Below, piece after piece: positions 50,098 to 62,000 of a DNA stretch of 64,000 bases. The first letter of the stretch is position 1, and every line of letters begins with the position of its first letter. The DNA comes from Gordionus sp. m RMFG-2023 (lineage: Eukaryota; Nematomorpha; Gordioida; Chordodea; Parachordodidae), in the NCBI RefSeq assembly GCF_954871325.1, contig NC_088776.1, positions 55,260,569 to 55,324,568 of the forward strand, written 5' to 3'. The position numbers and the translations under genes are program-made. Under the pieces are notes generated by a model that made no database searches, was not told where the DNA came from, and saw nothing but the letters and a program-made list of their open reading frames with translations.

Positions 50098-50279
50098 TAG
50101 TGTTGGCTCGATTTGATTTAACGGCTAACTCAATATTTTAGCGAGAAAAATATTTCCTACCTCGATGTCTAAACCTTTGTGCCATCTATGAGAAATCAGG
50201 CTTGTGTAATATTTTTCTGGATAAAAAATAGAGTTAGCCATTTTTAAAAATGGCTCAAAACGGGCCATTTAACAATACG
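50098..50279. mobile_element. Fold-back MITE, agtgttgtt family
   Basis: Left tagtgttggctcgatttgat and ttaacggctaactcaatatt; right gagttagccatttttaaaaa, tggctcaaaacgggccattt, aacaatacg. Complete but diverged. Confidence 0.7.
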
Positions 50280-51730
50280 AATAAAATGGCATAGGCAAAA
50301 TTATAAGAATCGGTCGGGAAACATTTTTTGTCGATTATACAATTATATAAAAATTTAGAAGTACTTTTTATTCTGTGAAATATTTTAATTGAATTAAATT
50401 GTAATGCAATTTTTTTTTAAAAATGTTACTTCTTATTATTATTTCAAATAAATATTTTTTTAAATTATTTATTTTATTCATTTTTTGAGATGAGAGAGGG
50501 GATCAAATTTTTATCTGTTTTCATTAATAACCCCCCCCTCCCCCCCTTGATTAAGCTAGCCTATTATTTACTTTACTCTTAGATTTTATAGTTACAGACT
50601 TTACTAGGCGTGAATAGTATATTGTTATCAACAATTTAGATTCTCTCACATTAAACCTCGGATTGTTTAAGAGGTATATTAATTTAAGAAAATTTTAAAG
50701 ATGAATATGTATTACAATAGAATAATATTTATTTACGTTTATAATATTAACGATTAATTTTATTTGTGAAATATCTTTTATATATATTTTTATGAGTGAG
50801 AGTCAGACAGGTCCTAATTAACTCATTATCAAGAAAAGGGTAGCATCAATTTTTGCAATGAGATTCAAGGCTGCTATCGACTAGTTTCTATTAGGAAAAC
50901 TCTTCAAAAACCTATTGGTTCAGTATGTTTTGAAATTTTAATAAAACTAAAATTATCTTTATTGGAAATATTTTTTTTATTATCGTTTAAAAATTTTTAA
51001 ATTTTTGAAAGTTAGAATTTTGCTTGTCCAAATTTTAGTTTAAATAACTATGGACCCTGCTGATAGAAATTAATGAAATATGTAGAAAAACATTGATAAT
51101 TTATTCTTTCCCCTAAATAATTTTATTGAATTATTCTTAGAATTGACAAATATATTGCTAAAACAAAAAGGGTATCAATTAAAACAAGTTTATATAAATC
51201 TTTTGTTTTTAAATCATTTTAGAGTGATCAATCGATAAATAAATATATACAAAGAAGAGAAATAAATATATGGTAAATATTGGAAATGATAATTAATTTT
51301 TTACTAAAAGAGAGTTGGGTAAAATTAATAAAGAATTGCTCAGGGTATTAGATCATCGATTTTCAATTAAAAGTATTTTGAGCAAAAATATTATTTGAGT
51401 AATTCTATAATTCGTTTAACTTAATATGATAACAATTTTTAAATTTTCATCGGTTATTTTTTAGTATAATTTCAAAAATTAATTCAAATAAAATGTTTAG
51501 GAAATCATTCCATTTTTTAATTTAAATATAATTCTAAAATGACTTATTACCTACCTAAAAGATTGTTTTAAGATATTTGTTTTTACTTGAAATATTGTTT
51601 AGTTTTCTGTCCCTATAAAAATCACCATACAAACAGTAAACACACCTGATTCAATACTTTTATTTGTAAAGGAATCTTAATTATATATTGAATTTAAAAA
51701 TATGATTGATAGAAAGCTGAAACCTAGTCA

Positions 51731-51835
51731 AGTGTTGTTAAACGGCCCCCGATATTTAAAAATGGCTGTAATATTTTAGCCAAAATAAACCTGGCGATTT
51801 TGCTCATAATTATTTAGATCTTATTAAATATTTTA
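51731..51835. mobile_element. Half copy of the agtgttgtt fold-back MITE
   Basis: agtgttgttaaacggccccc, aaaaatggctgtaatatttt and gcgattttgctcataat match the left half of the family. The right half is missing. Confidence 0.5.
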
Positions 51836-52973
51836 CCTCATTCTTTAATTTTTTAAAAAAATAGTTTTAGAATTTTATAGGAAGGAACCTAGGATATGAA
51901 TTTATGCTGATGGTATGGGATAGATAAATTAGTAAATAATCATAAAATAATTTATTAAAAAAGTAAAACGCAATTTCTGATGGAGCACATTTATTTTATA
52001 TTTCATTAAAGTATTTATTTTTTGGCTCTTATAACTCATAAATTTATCATGTTCATATTAGCCACAATTAAAACGCTTGTTAACAGGATGTGTCATAGTT
52101 TACTACTATGAAAACCAAGTAGACATGGCTCAGCTCACCATTATTTAGTGTTTAGAAACCAACTTCTTAAGAACCATAAATAATAAAGTCACACCCTAAT
52201 GTGTATTTTAAAGTTGTTTTTTAAAGTTAATTATTTACCGCAACAGAAGAAAACTTTAGTAATTTAGAAATTATTTGAAAGAAAGAAATTGAATTATTTA
52301 TGTCCCTTTACTTTATCATAACTTTAATACGTGTTATATTTTTTATATAATATTAAAGAGAGCCCAACAACATCTATAGATATTTGCATTTAAAAATTAA
52401 GTTTTAAATAAATTCTACACTTTGGGCATCCATATTGAGACAGCTCAACAAGTACCGAATCTAAAATTTTTATATATTTTAGTTGCAATACAAACTATTA
52501 AATGCCAACTTTTAAAAAAAGCTGAGATTGTCAGGCCAAAACAATTGTTAATTTGTTGTAGAATTTACTGAATATTTTTATAAAATTATTATTCCCGAAA
52601 TAGTGACACCTTGCCTCAGCCCAATAGGGAATTAGGTAAAAATTTTATTGCCATGAGGTCCTTAAAATAGTATACTGTATTTAAATCAGGGAATTAGCGA
52701 TTAGAATACGGCTTTACTAGTATTAAGCTTGCGATCTCCTCATCTTGTATAAAGAAGAACCTAGAACCCTATTGGGATAAAATTAATCCAAATCTAAAAA
52801 TAACTTCAAGATGTTATATAATTGTTTTTGGTATTCCTATTATCATAGTGATTTTCAAGATTATTTATTCAAGACTTTAAAATTGCATTTTCAAGCCTAG
52901 TCCAGAGGAGTATTTTAATATTTCGCATTTATTCAAATATATTAAAATTTAAAAAAAAAGATTTACATTTGAT

Positions 52974-52979
52974 TTTATT
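52974..52979 (-). promoter_or_regulatory. Polyadenylation signal AATAAA of the membrane-protein gene
   Basis: A perfect AATAAA on the minus strand about 60 bases after the TGA stop at 53039-53041. Confidence 0.45.
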
Positions 52980-53038
52980 TTACTATTCATAGCATATAGT
53001 AACTATAAAAAATTGATTCATAATCATGCCGCTTGTCT

Positions 53039-56000
53039 TCACATTTTGTCAAATTCATCAGGATAAAAATAAAAATTGAGTGTTTGTGTTTGTGAACCTA
53101 TATCACCCATATATATTTCCTTTTCTGGTTCTAAAAATTGATAATATGGATAGGCAAGGTCATACTTGTAATCATAATCAAAATCGTAATAGATTGTGTA
53201 AAAGTGTGATAGATAAGCTATAATTCTCTCTTGATTTGTATTGAGATCTAATATTAACAAAATTGTTATGTAAAATCAAAGAAAATATTGAGTGTTGAAT
53301 GGATAAAGAGATTTATATAATAATACACTGCAAAATTAACTAATGGAGGAGAGAGGGATATTTCTACTGGTGTCTCATTAGTGGTAAAATAATTATTTTA
53401 AATTGAACAATTAATCTAATGATCTATTGATAACCTTACCGTAATCTACAAAATATACCAGTTAGAGACTCGAGGAATTAAATCAAAAAATATTTTATAG
53501 TTTCTTTACTCATTAAGAATTTAGTTGCCTTATATTAATACTACTAGTGGGAAAACTCTCAAGAGCCACCTTTTTCTTACTCTTAATTATTTTAGCTTGA
53601 ATATTTTTTATGAATTTATAAAAAAAACTGACGTAGTAATTTTTAAAAAATTAAATATTTTTTATTAGAGCATGATAAAAGCAATGGTATATGATTGGTT
53701 ATAAATAGTGTCCTATAATGAATAAAACATTGGGGAAAAAGATAGAACATTATTATTGTTGTGATTCATAAGATTGTATCACATACATTAAAATAGTCTT
53801 GTTTATATAAATTTAAATATTTGCGGAAAATAGTTTTTTTTATATAAAGTTGAATATTTAGAGTTCATGTAAAATTTGAATATGGACGAGTATTATATAA
53901 TGTAAATAATAATACTATATAATATGATAACTTTTTGAATTAATTTTTTTAACATAATTTTTAGTATTTTATTTTTTTACTTTTTCTTATATTAATTTTT
54001 AATTTTTGGTTATGTTTTCTCTTTATATTAATTTATATAATTTGTAATTTATTATAAGTATTAGTATTTAATAAAGGATTAAAAAACTATAATTTTAGTA
54101 TTTAATTATATTTTTATTTCTATTTTATATTTAGGTTCATAATCTCACAATCCAAATTCTATCAACCATGACAATTTTATTACATAGAAAACTTTTTAAA
54201 ATAAATATTTTCTTGGTGTTTTGAATGCATATAAATGCATGCACCCGCCCCAAACTGAATTTCGACAAAATATTTTATAATAAACGGACAGCGATTATAT
54301 TTAAAATCTCTTTATAGATTTTTATAAGGGATTTAAAAAGAGGATGTCTAAAAAAGTAATAGCAAATAGAAAAGGAAGGAGAAGGAAAAAAAGAGTGCAT
54401 AAGGAGGCATGAAAAATTATTCAATGGAAAAGATAAAACTTAGATATTAGATAAAGCGAAATGGCGATAGCAACTCTTTGCCGTAAGAAAAGGGATTCCT
54501 TAAGTTAATCGAGTTTTTTGCAAATTCGTCTCCTTAATACTTTAAATAAATATTGTGCTTAGCTGCCGAAGGTGATGAGAATAGGGCAGGCAATGGATAT
54601 AAGAATTTTTTTGGTAGTTTTACGATTTACGGATTTCTTTAAGGGTTAGGACATCGACGTTTCTGTTAGATGGTCCATTTGGATCAATGCAGGGAAAGTC
54701 CCAAACCAGGAGCTGACTCCTTGACTAAGGAATTAAGGTCATTTCATATTTTTCATCGTTTAAATATACAGATTGCTAGATAAATTGCCTGCGGATTTGA
54801 GTGTACGTAAAGTAATATCTGCATTTGATATGCCGGGGAAATGGTCCTAAACAAAAGAGCTAATGGAGGCAATGTCTACTCTTGCATTAAACTTTTTCTG
54901 CAATGAACAAACCTGCAATTGAGCCTTAGTCCAATAGAAAATCTTAGATCGTCAGTGGAACCAGGAAATTGAGTTGTTAGAGGAGAGGGTATGATTTGGT
55001 TTCCAGAAACTCGTACCGGATCCTTGGGTTATTTGGTGAAAAACTATGAAAAAGCTAGCAAGCCTTCATTGAATGGAAAATCCCAATTTTTCTATGAACA
55101 CTGGAAAGGTCATAAAGTGTTTGGGACAGCGGGAATGTCCCAAATGATCTAGGCTTCGGCTAACAAGGGCTTAAAAAGGGAGAATGCTGGTGAATATATG
55201 GATCAGATGAGAGACGGGAAGCGATGAATCGATTGATAAGAAGGGGTAGGAGTTAACGCAAGCTGATGCCCCTAGCTTGCTAGGAAGTGATTCTTGTAAC
55301 CATGAATTATGATTTGAGGATTAATAATTTCTTCAGTAAGAGATTCGTTGGAAGTTTCAAATATTTAATTAAGGAAATTTAAAAATTGTGGTGGATCGAA
55401 GATGGTAAATAATTCTTGGAATGTAATAAAAGTTTTTGAGATGAAAAAAAAGCTTGAAGAGGGGAGAGATTCTTGGAGACGTTTTTGAAATGAAGATAGT
55501 ATAAAATTCAGATTTAAAAACATAAATGTTGATTTATTTTCTTTTTAAATCTTATTTTGGCCGCACCATTGGGAACTTTTAAAAAATTTTAATTCCCACA
55601 AAAACACTTTGTACAAAATTGTCATAATCTGAATTCATATACTCGAGATAATGATAATTGTAAATAATTAAAATTGACTTTCAAAAAATTTACCCTCTGA
55701 ACAATTCCTTGCATCAGTGGCTCACTAGGAGGGAGGCGCAGGGGCTCGAGCCAACTAAAAAATTTGAATAGCCCCCTGAAGCAAAATTTTTTTAATGGCT
55801 CCTCAATATTCCCTTGAACTAAAAATAATTTTGATTGCCCCCTGAATGATTTCAATTCCATTAAGTAATATATAGATTTAATATTATTATTTAGAAATTA
55901 ATAAAACTATTTAAATTTTTATTAAATGAATACTATTTTAATTATTAGATTAGATTAATACATATAAATTATATTTTCAATATGTCAGCTTGCAATCAAA

Positions 56001-59000
56001 TTCTGTTTTAAAAATATAATATCAATAACTCACTAAATATTAATTTAGCTTTAACAGTTTGTTTAATTGACTTTTATTATTTAAATTATTATCAGGCGCG
56101 TACGCAGAAATTTGGTCTGGGGGGGGGGGAGGATAATAAAATTTTTTAAGAAATATTATTGTTAATTAAAAATACTAAGCATAAATTTATTAGGACTAAT
56201 AACTTTTCTAATACACAATTTTAAACTAATGTGAATTAAAAAAATTATATAAAACCGGGATTGAAAAACTATAAAATAAATGTGAATTATAAAATATAAA
56301 GTGAATACAACCCACGATATGAATCACTTAAATGACCTAAAATTGAAATTTGAATTTTTTGAGCTTTTAAAATATATAAAGTATAAAAAATATAAATGTT
56401 GGAAATATAAATTAATACACAAAAAGTTTCTTAGGAATAATTGAATTTGTATGTTTTGAGCTAATTTTTCAATTATCTATCCTTCCTTGGCGTTAAATGC
56501 CTATGAATATTCAAAAGATTCAAATCATTCAATCTACTTTCAGATTTTGTATTTCATAGGTATGTTTTTCACAGACTTGCAGGCCCAGCCCCCGAGCCGG
56601 ACCGTATTTTAATTTTTTTAAATATACACGGGCGGGGGCCCGTAATTATTTTATAAAAAAACACCCGGGCCGGGCCTGAAAATTTTTTTAGAAAAAATAT
56701 CCGGGCCGAGCTGTATATTTTAAAACCAAATATTTGAAATCGCCATTATTAGCTATAAAAATCAAAAATAAATATAATTTTTTTTAAAAAATTCGGGCCG
56801 GGCCTGAAAATTTTATTTTCAAAAATCCGGGCCGGAAAAATTTTATATAAAATAGCCATGTCCTGCAAATAGTACCTCTGCAAAGCTCTGTTATTCTTCC
56901 TAAAAAAGAGAATGTTCTCACATTAGTTTACTAAAGAGCTGCTAATATATATAACCATTTTAATACATTGGGAGTATAATCTAAAATGTGTTTGAAATAA
57001 TGCAAAGCATCCATAGCATTTTTTGGGACTGTATCAACCATAGTTAATCTTTAAATCATAGTTATTCAGCTAATAAGGCATCATAAGATATTTTAACATC
57101 TTCATGATAAAAATCTAACAAATATTTATATTTTTTTTCTATCACCATATGAAAAAGGTTGGGAGAGGGGACATTTGTTTTATAATACTCTTTTACTGAT
57201 CCTATATTAATGTTTTGACGATGAGCTTGCTTGCTGCAAGTCGAGGGAACAAATATTAAACTCTTATACCTCTGCTTTTGACTCAACAATAACATATAAA
57301 ATATGAAATTCTTCATCAAATTTCCTTGAGTTCTAATAAAATGCTCTCCGCTATTCTCATCTTCTTAATCAAGTCAATGTTATGTTTTTGAAAAGTATTA
57401 CATAAAGTTGTATAATTAAATAATACATTCTAATGAGAAAAAAAATTTGGAATAAGTATTGAATCCAATAATTTTGCTTCTGAGGAAATATTTCTTTCAA
57501 GCCATTGTGATATTTCAGTAATAGCATTAATAATCGGCTCTTCTAACTCCATAAAAGCTGTTACTGCTTGATGGCGGAGACTCCATCTCGTTGGAGAAGA
57601 TTGCAATTTCTTTCTCCCTGTTGGACAAGGAATTTCAGAGATAATTATTATTTAACTAGAAATTTAGATAAATATTACGCCACTAAATTTTTTAAATAAC
57701 AGGTAAATTACGCCAAGGAAAACTTGAAATCGAAATTAATTGATAAAATAACTTAGTAGATGAATGTGAAAATAAATGTAATTAAATATATAATATATGA
57801 GATAGTAATAAATATTAACAAATATAAATTAATATTAACAATAATATTTTTGAAAAATATAATCCGGCATCTGCATTTTTTGGCATTGGGGGAGATTTGT
57901 CCCCCTGCCCCACCCCCCCCCGCTGCGTACGCCAATTATTACCATATAACCCTAATTAAATAAATATAATCATATATTATTATTGTAATTAGCCGTGAAA
58001 AAGACTAATTAACTGTATATTTATTTTTAAATTTTATTATCATACCTATTCCTAAAAATATTTTCAAGGTCCAATAAGTATAAGAGATTTATTTATAAAA
58101 AGTAAGTATAGTTTATAATCCTCTAATATATATAATTGTTTATAAAATATTAGATAAATGCCATTTTTATAGACGTATTTGACAGTTATATAATATATTA
58201 CAGTTAATATTATAATAAATTTTACTAATAAATGGTTTTGATAATATATATAGTAACAATCTGCATTAAAGTATTTAACGCCATCTATTTATTTATAAAT
58301 AATTTTAAAAACAAAACATTTTATGATTCATTCTGCTATAGATGTAATAAATTTGATATATTTTATTTTCTTTTTTTAACGTGTTTTTAGGAAAGCTATT
58401 TTTTTTTCTTTCTCGAAAACAGTTTTGAGTTAAATTTTTAATACAAGTATATTTTTGATATTATTACAAACTACTATTATTTTAAGATATAATATACCAA
58501 GGTGGTTCGATAAAATATAAAATCTTTTTTATCATATCATTTTGGTCCTTTTATAGTTAGAAAATATTTCATTTCTATGGCATTGCCGTGTAAATAACTC
58601 CAGGTTTCAATATATTTGGATAATTATTTCTGCCAAATATTTTATAGTGATTTTATTTTACCAGCATCTATTATTTGTGTTGCTATGTAATTTAAGATTA
58701 TTACTACAACGGCTGAGAGCTTATGATTGCATATTTTAGATAAACAATAATGGTCAACTGTGCCGTTTATATATCATTTAAAATGGAAGAAATCTTTTAG
58801 AAATTTAATATTTCACAATAATTTTCTCGTTTACTTATATAGCTTCCATCATGTCATCTAAAAGGAGCTCTAACCACCATATAGTTTTATGATTTGGATT
58901 GGTCGTTTATACTCTCTTCTTTAAAAATTGTTGATTTGGTTTAGGCTTTTCCTATTAGTCTATTCTATAAAACATTGTCTAAAATGGTAACAGAAAGTTA

Positions 59001-62000
59001 TATTAGTTTGATAACCCTTTGTCAATGTAAGTTGCTAAGAATTATATTATTGCATTATGTGGTTTTTAAAAACCATTATCAATTGAGGTATATGTATGAA
59101 TTAATTAATTTTTTTATCACATGTAATTCTTTAGACGCAAATTTTTTATATCAGAAATCGAAAATATTTTATACTGTAATAAATAGATTTTGTATTAAAA
59201 AATATTATTTTTAGAAATGTCTTTTGTTTTAATCATTTATATACCAGTTTAATTTGCATGCATGATATAATAAATGACAAAATATGAAATTCAGAATAAT
59301 TGTTCAGAGTTAACAAATTTAAAAAAAGTATAATATATTAATATAAAACCCGGCCGAAGGCCCGAAAATTAGGGGTATGGGGGCTAAGTCCCCATAATTT
59401 TTTTTTAGTTGAGCCACCTGAGATTGTAAAGGCTAGCGACCCCCCCCCCCCCTGCCTTATGAAGATTCTGCTGAATAAAATCAGAGTTAGTGTTGTTAAA
59501 TGGCTCGTTTTGAGCCGATTTTTAAAAACGGCTAACTCAATATTTTAACCATATAAATATTTCGCAAGCCTGAAAATTTTGTTCATAGAAGGAACAAAGG
59601 TCTAGACATATATTATAAAAATCTCAAGGCTGAGACAATATTTTTCTGGCTAAAATATTGAGTTAGCCGTTTTTAAAAATCGGCTCAAAATGAGCCGTTT
59701 AACAACACTAATCAGAGGGGTCTTTTTAATAATTAGAATGATCTTTATTACAGATTAGATCTAAAAAGTTAGCAAAGCTTCCAACGGAATAAAAATTGAA
59801 GAGAGAAATGATAAATATATTGAAACAATGATGCTTAAATGGGTTATAAAATATTTTAAAAATATAAAATTAATATCCCATTCCCACTCTGTAGAATCAC
59901 ACCTTTATGCATGGCAGAATTTAAAGTAATTTTCCCTTCGAATAATAAACCTTTTAATCAATTACCATGCAAGAAATTATTTGAAACAATATTTGGATTA
60001 TATAAATTTTTCTATATATCCTTCTAGGTATAAAGCTTTAACAAGTATACTCTTAAAATAATGCTGGGGGTGAAATATTTTTGTTCGCTTTAATCAAGAT
60101 TGAGGAAAATAAATAAAAATGCGTAATAGTATATTAGTAACCAACTAGTTGGTTAATGTGTTAATTAAAATAATTTTTTAATTCTCTATTTTACTTTCAT
60201 TAATATAAAAATTTGAATGAAAAAAAAATAGATTTAAAAATAATTTTTAAAATATATAATTAACTCATATGCATAATTATACCTTCCCATTCACTGGAAT
60301 CATAGTCAAAGTTATTAAGAATATCGAGAATTATAATTTGATCTGCAGGTATCTGCACCGCATTTCGTAATTTTCTCTGTTTCCAAGGTATATATGTTTG
60401 AATTTCTCTATAGGCTAAATTTACATAATTTATACAATATAATAGTATATATTTAATTTTTTTATGAAAAAGCTAGCCTAGTTTAATAATAAATTTTATT
60501 ACATCTACCCCTTAGCGCCTATGCCTATATAGATTATTCATATATTTACCTTATTAATATTCAGCCTAATTTTTAAATAATAGTTCAATTAACATATATG
60601 AAATTTTATAAATTGTAAGAATAATATAAATATTTTAAAAATTGTTCACCCACAAAACTTGTTAGCCTGTTAATTTATCTATCCTATTTAAAAAATCAAT
60701 TATCGTCTGCTTATTTTAAAAGTATGTCATTTATTTTAAAATTTGCCTAAATAAATCATATGCTTGCCCTTGTTCTGCAATATTTAGTCCCATTATCTTG
60801 GTTACGATTATAATTATTGAATTTGTAGCCATTGAGAGAGAATACATTTAAAAAAATGGAAATAATAGAATCGCCTATGAGTATAATTGCAAGAAAGGAA
60901 GCAATCTATATATTATTTCTAAATATTACATCAGAAAATTGTTGCATTTTATTTAATTTATATGTAATAAGACTACTAGGAAGGTGATTCAAAGAAAAAA
61001 GGTATATGATAATTTTCTATGAAAATATATCTAAACATATACAACTCATCAAAAATTCTAATAAAAAGCATGACACATTCAAGTTTCTTCAGAGCGACAT
61101 AACTCGTTTTATCGCATCACTCAGTCATTAATAAAATATTTTGCTTTTGTAATTAAGTAGCGATAAATGACGGATTGTTTGAGCCTAAAAATTTATTTTC
61201 ATAAATGACAAACTAATATTCTTTTCGATTGTTCCAGTTCTTCAATAACTTGTTCTGAATGAAGATTGAATCTGCGCATGTTAAGCTAGTCCATTTTAGC
61301 GATTTTAAAATGTCATAATTTTTTGACATATTTTTATCCTTCGTAATGAAAAAAAGATCATCATATGTACTTATGCTGATTGGTATGGTTGCCAAAATAT
61401 ACAGTAATTTTAATATATTTGGAAAAAATTCCAAAATATAAAGTATTGATTTTTTTGAAAGATTATCTACTATTATTAACCTTTCATACCAAGGTTTAAA
61501 TTCTGAATTAATAGGCCTTTTTGAATAAAGTATAGCTAATTATTTTAATTATTTTCAATATTAAGATTTAATAATCCTCAGGAGGAACTATAAGTAATAA
61601 TATTTTAGAATGGTTAGATTCATTTGATGAATCCCAAATGTTTTATTGATTTGATTTGGGTCAAAAATGTACAAAAGTGGAATAATAACTGTTATTTTAT
61701 AGTATTCTTCAATTGAGCCACGTTAATATTAAAATCATTTATTTGTTTAGCGAATCTCGAAATCATTAATATCGCTTTCGCCTCGACAATCACATAAATC
61801 TCTTGAAATGGTCGATATTATCTCTTAGTTTTCTAAGTGGTATTATAATAATATTTCCACGATTTTCATAGCTTCTGCCAAATGTATGTTATTTTTTTGA
61901 AATATCGCATAAAATTGTGGTGTAATTAAATATTTTATTGTCATATTGAATCTGTTAATGTATCAGCTTTAGATAAAATATTTGGTTCAAGTCATTTTAA

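Larger units (their letters stand above)
50280..53038. other. Gene-free AT-rich stretch between GINS2 and the membrane-protein gene
   Basis: No coding signal on either strand. It holds a C-run (about 50531-50547) and a half copy of the agtgttgtt MITE (51731-51835). The poly(A) signal of the membrane-protein gene lies near its right edge. Confidence 0.45.
56092..57933 (-). mobile_element. hAT element with transposase remains, nested
   Basis: Ends tcaggcgcgtacgcagaaat and ctgcgtacgcc; perfect 8-bp direct repeat aattatta at 56084-56091 and 57934-57941. It carries transposase remains on the minus strand (57062-57660) and a GGGCC-type MITE (56572-56890). Because it interrupts copy 2 of the 1.8-kb hAT MITE, it is the younger insertion. 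Confidence 0.85.
55715..59447. mobile_element. hAT-type non-autonomous element, copy 2 (inverted, interrupted)
   Basis: Inverted copy of 26290-28103. It starts cagtggctcactaggaggga with the ggggctcgagcc hairpin and ends with cccggccgaaggcccgaaaa, gagattgtaaaggctagcga and a C-run. Interior words match the reverse complement of copy 1 throughout (for example gacgtatttgacagttatat). It is interrupted at 56092-57933 by another hAT element, and has a small extra stretch near 59090-59220. The right end is decayed, so no clear target duplication is seen. Confidence 0.82.

Noticed and set aside
57760-57963. Plus- and minus-strand frames over the right end of the nested hAT element.
   Set aside because: They span the element end and its C-run; the proline/glycine runs come from the poly-C tract.
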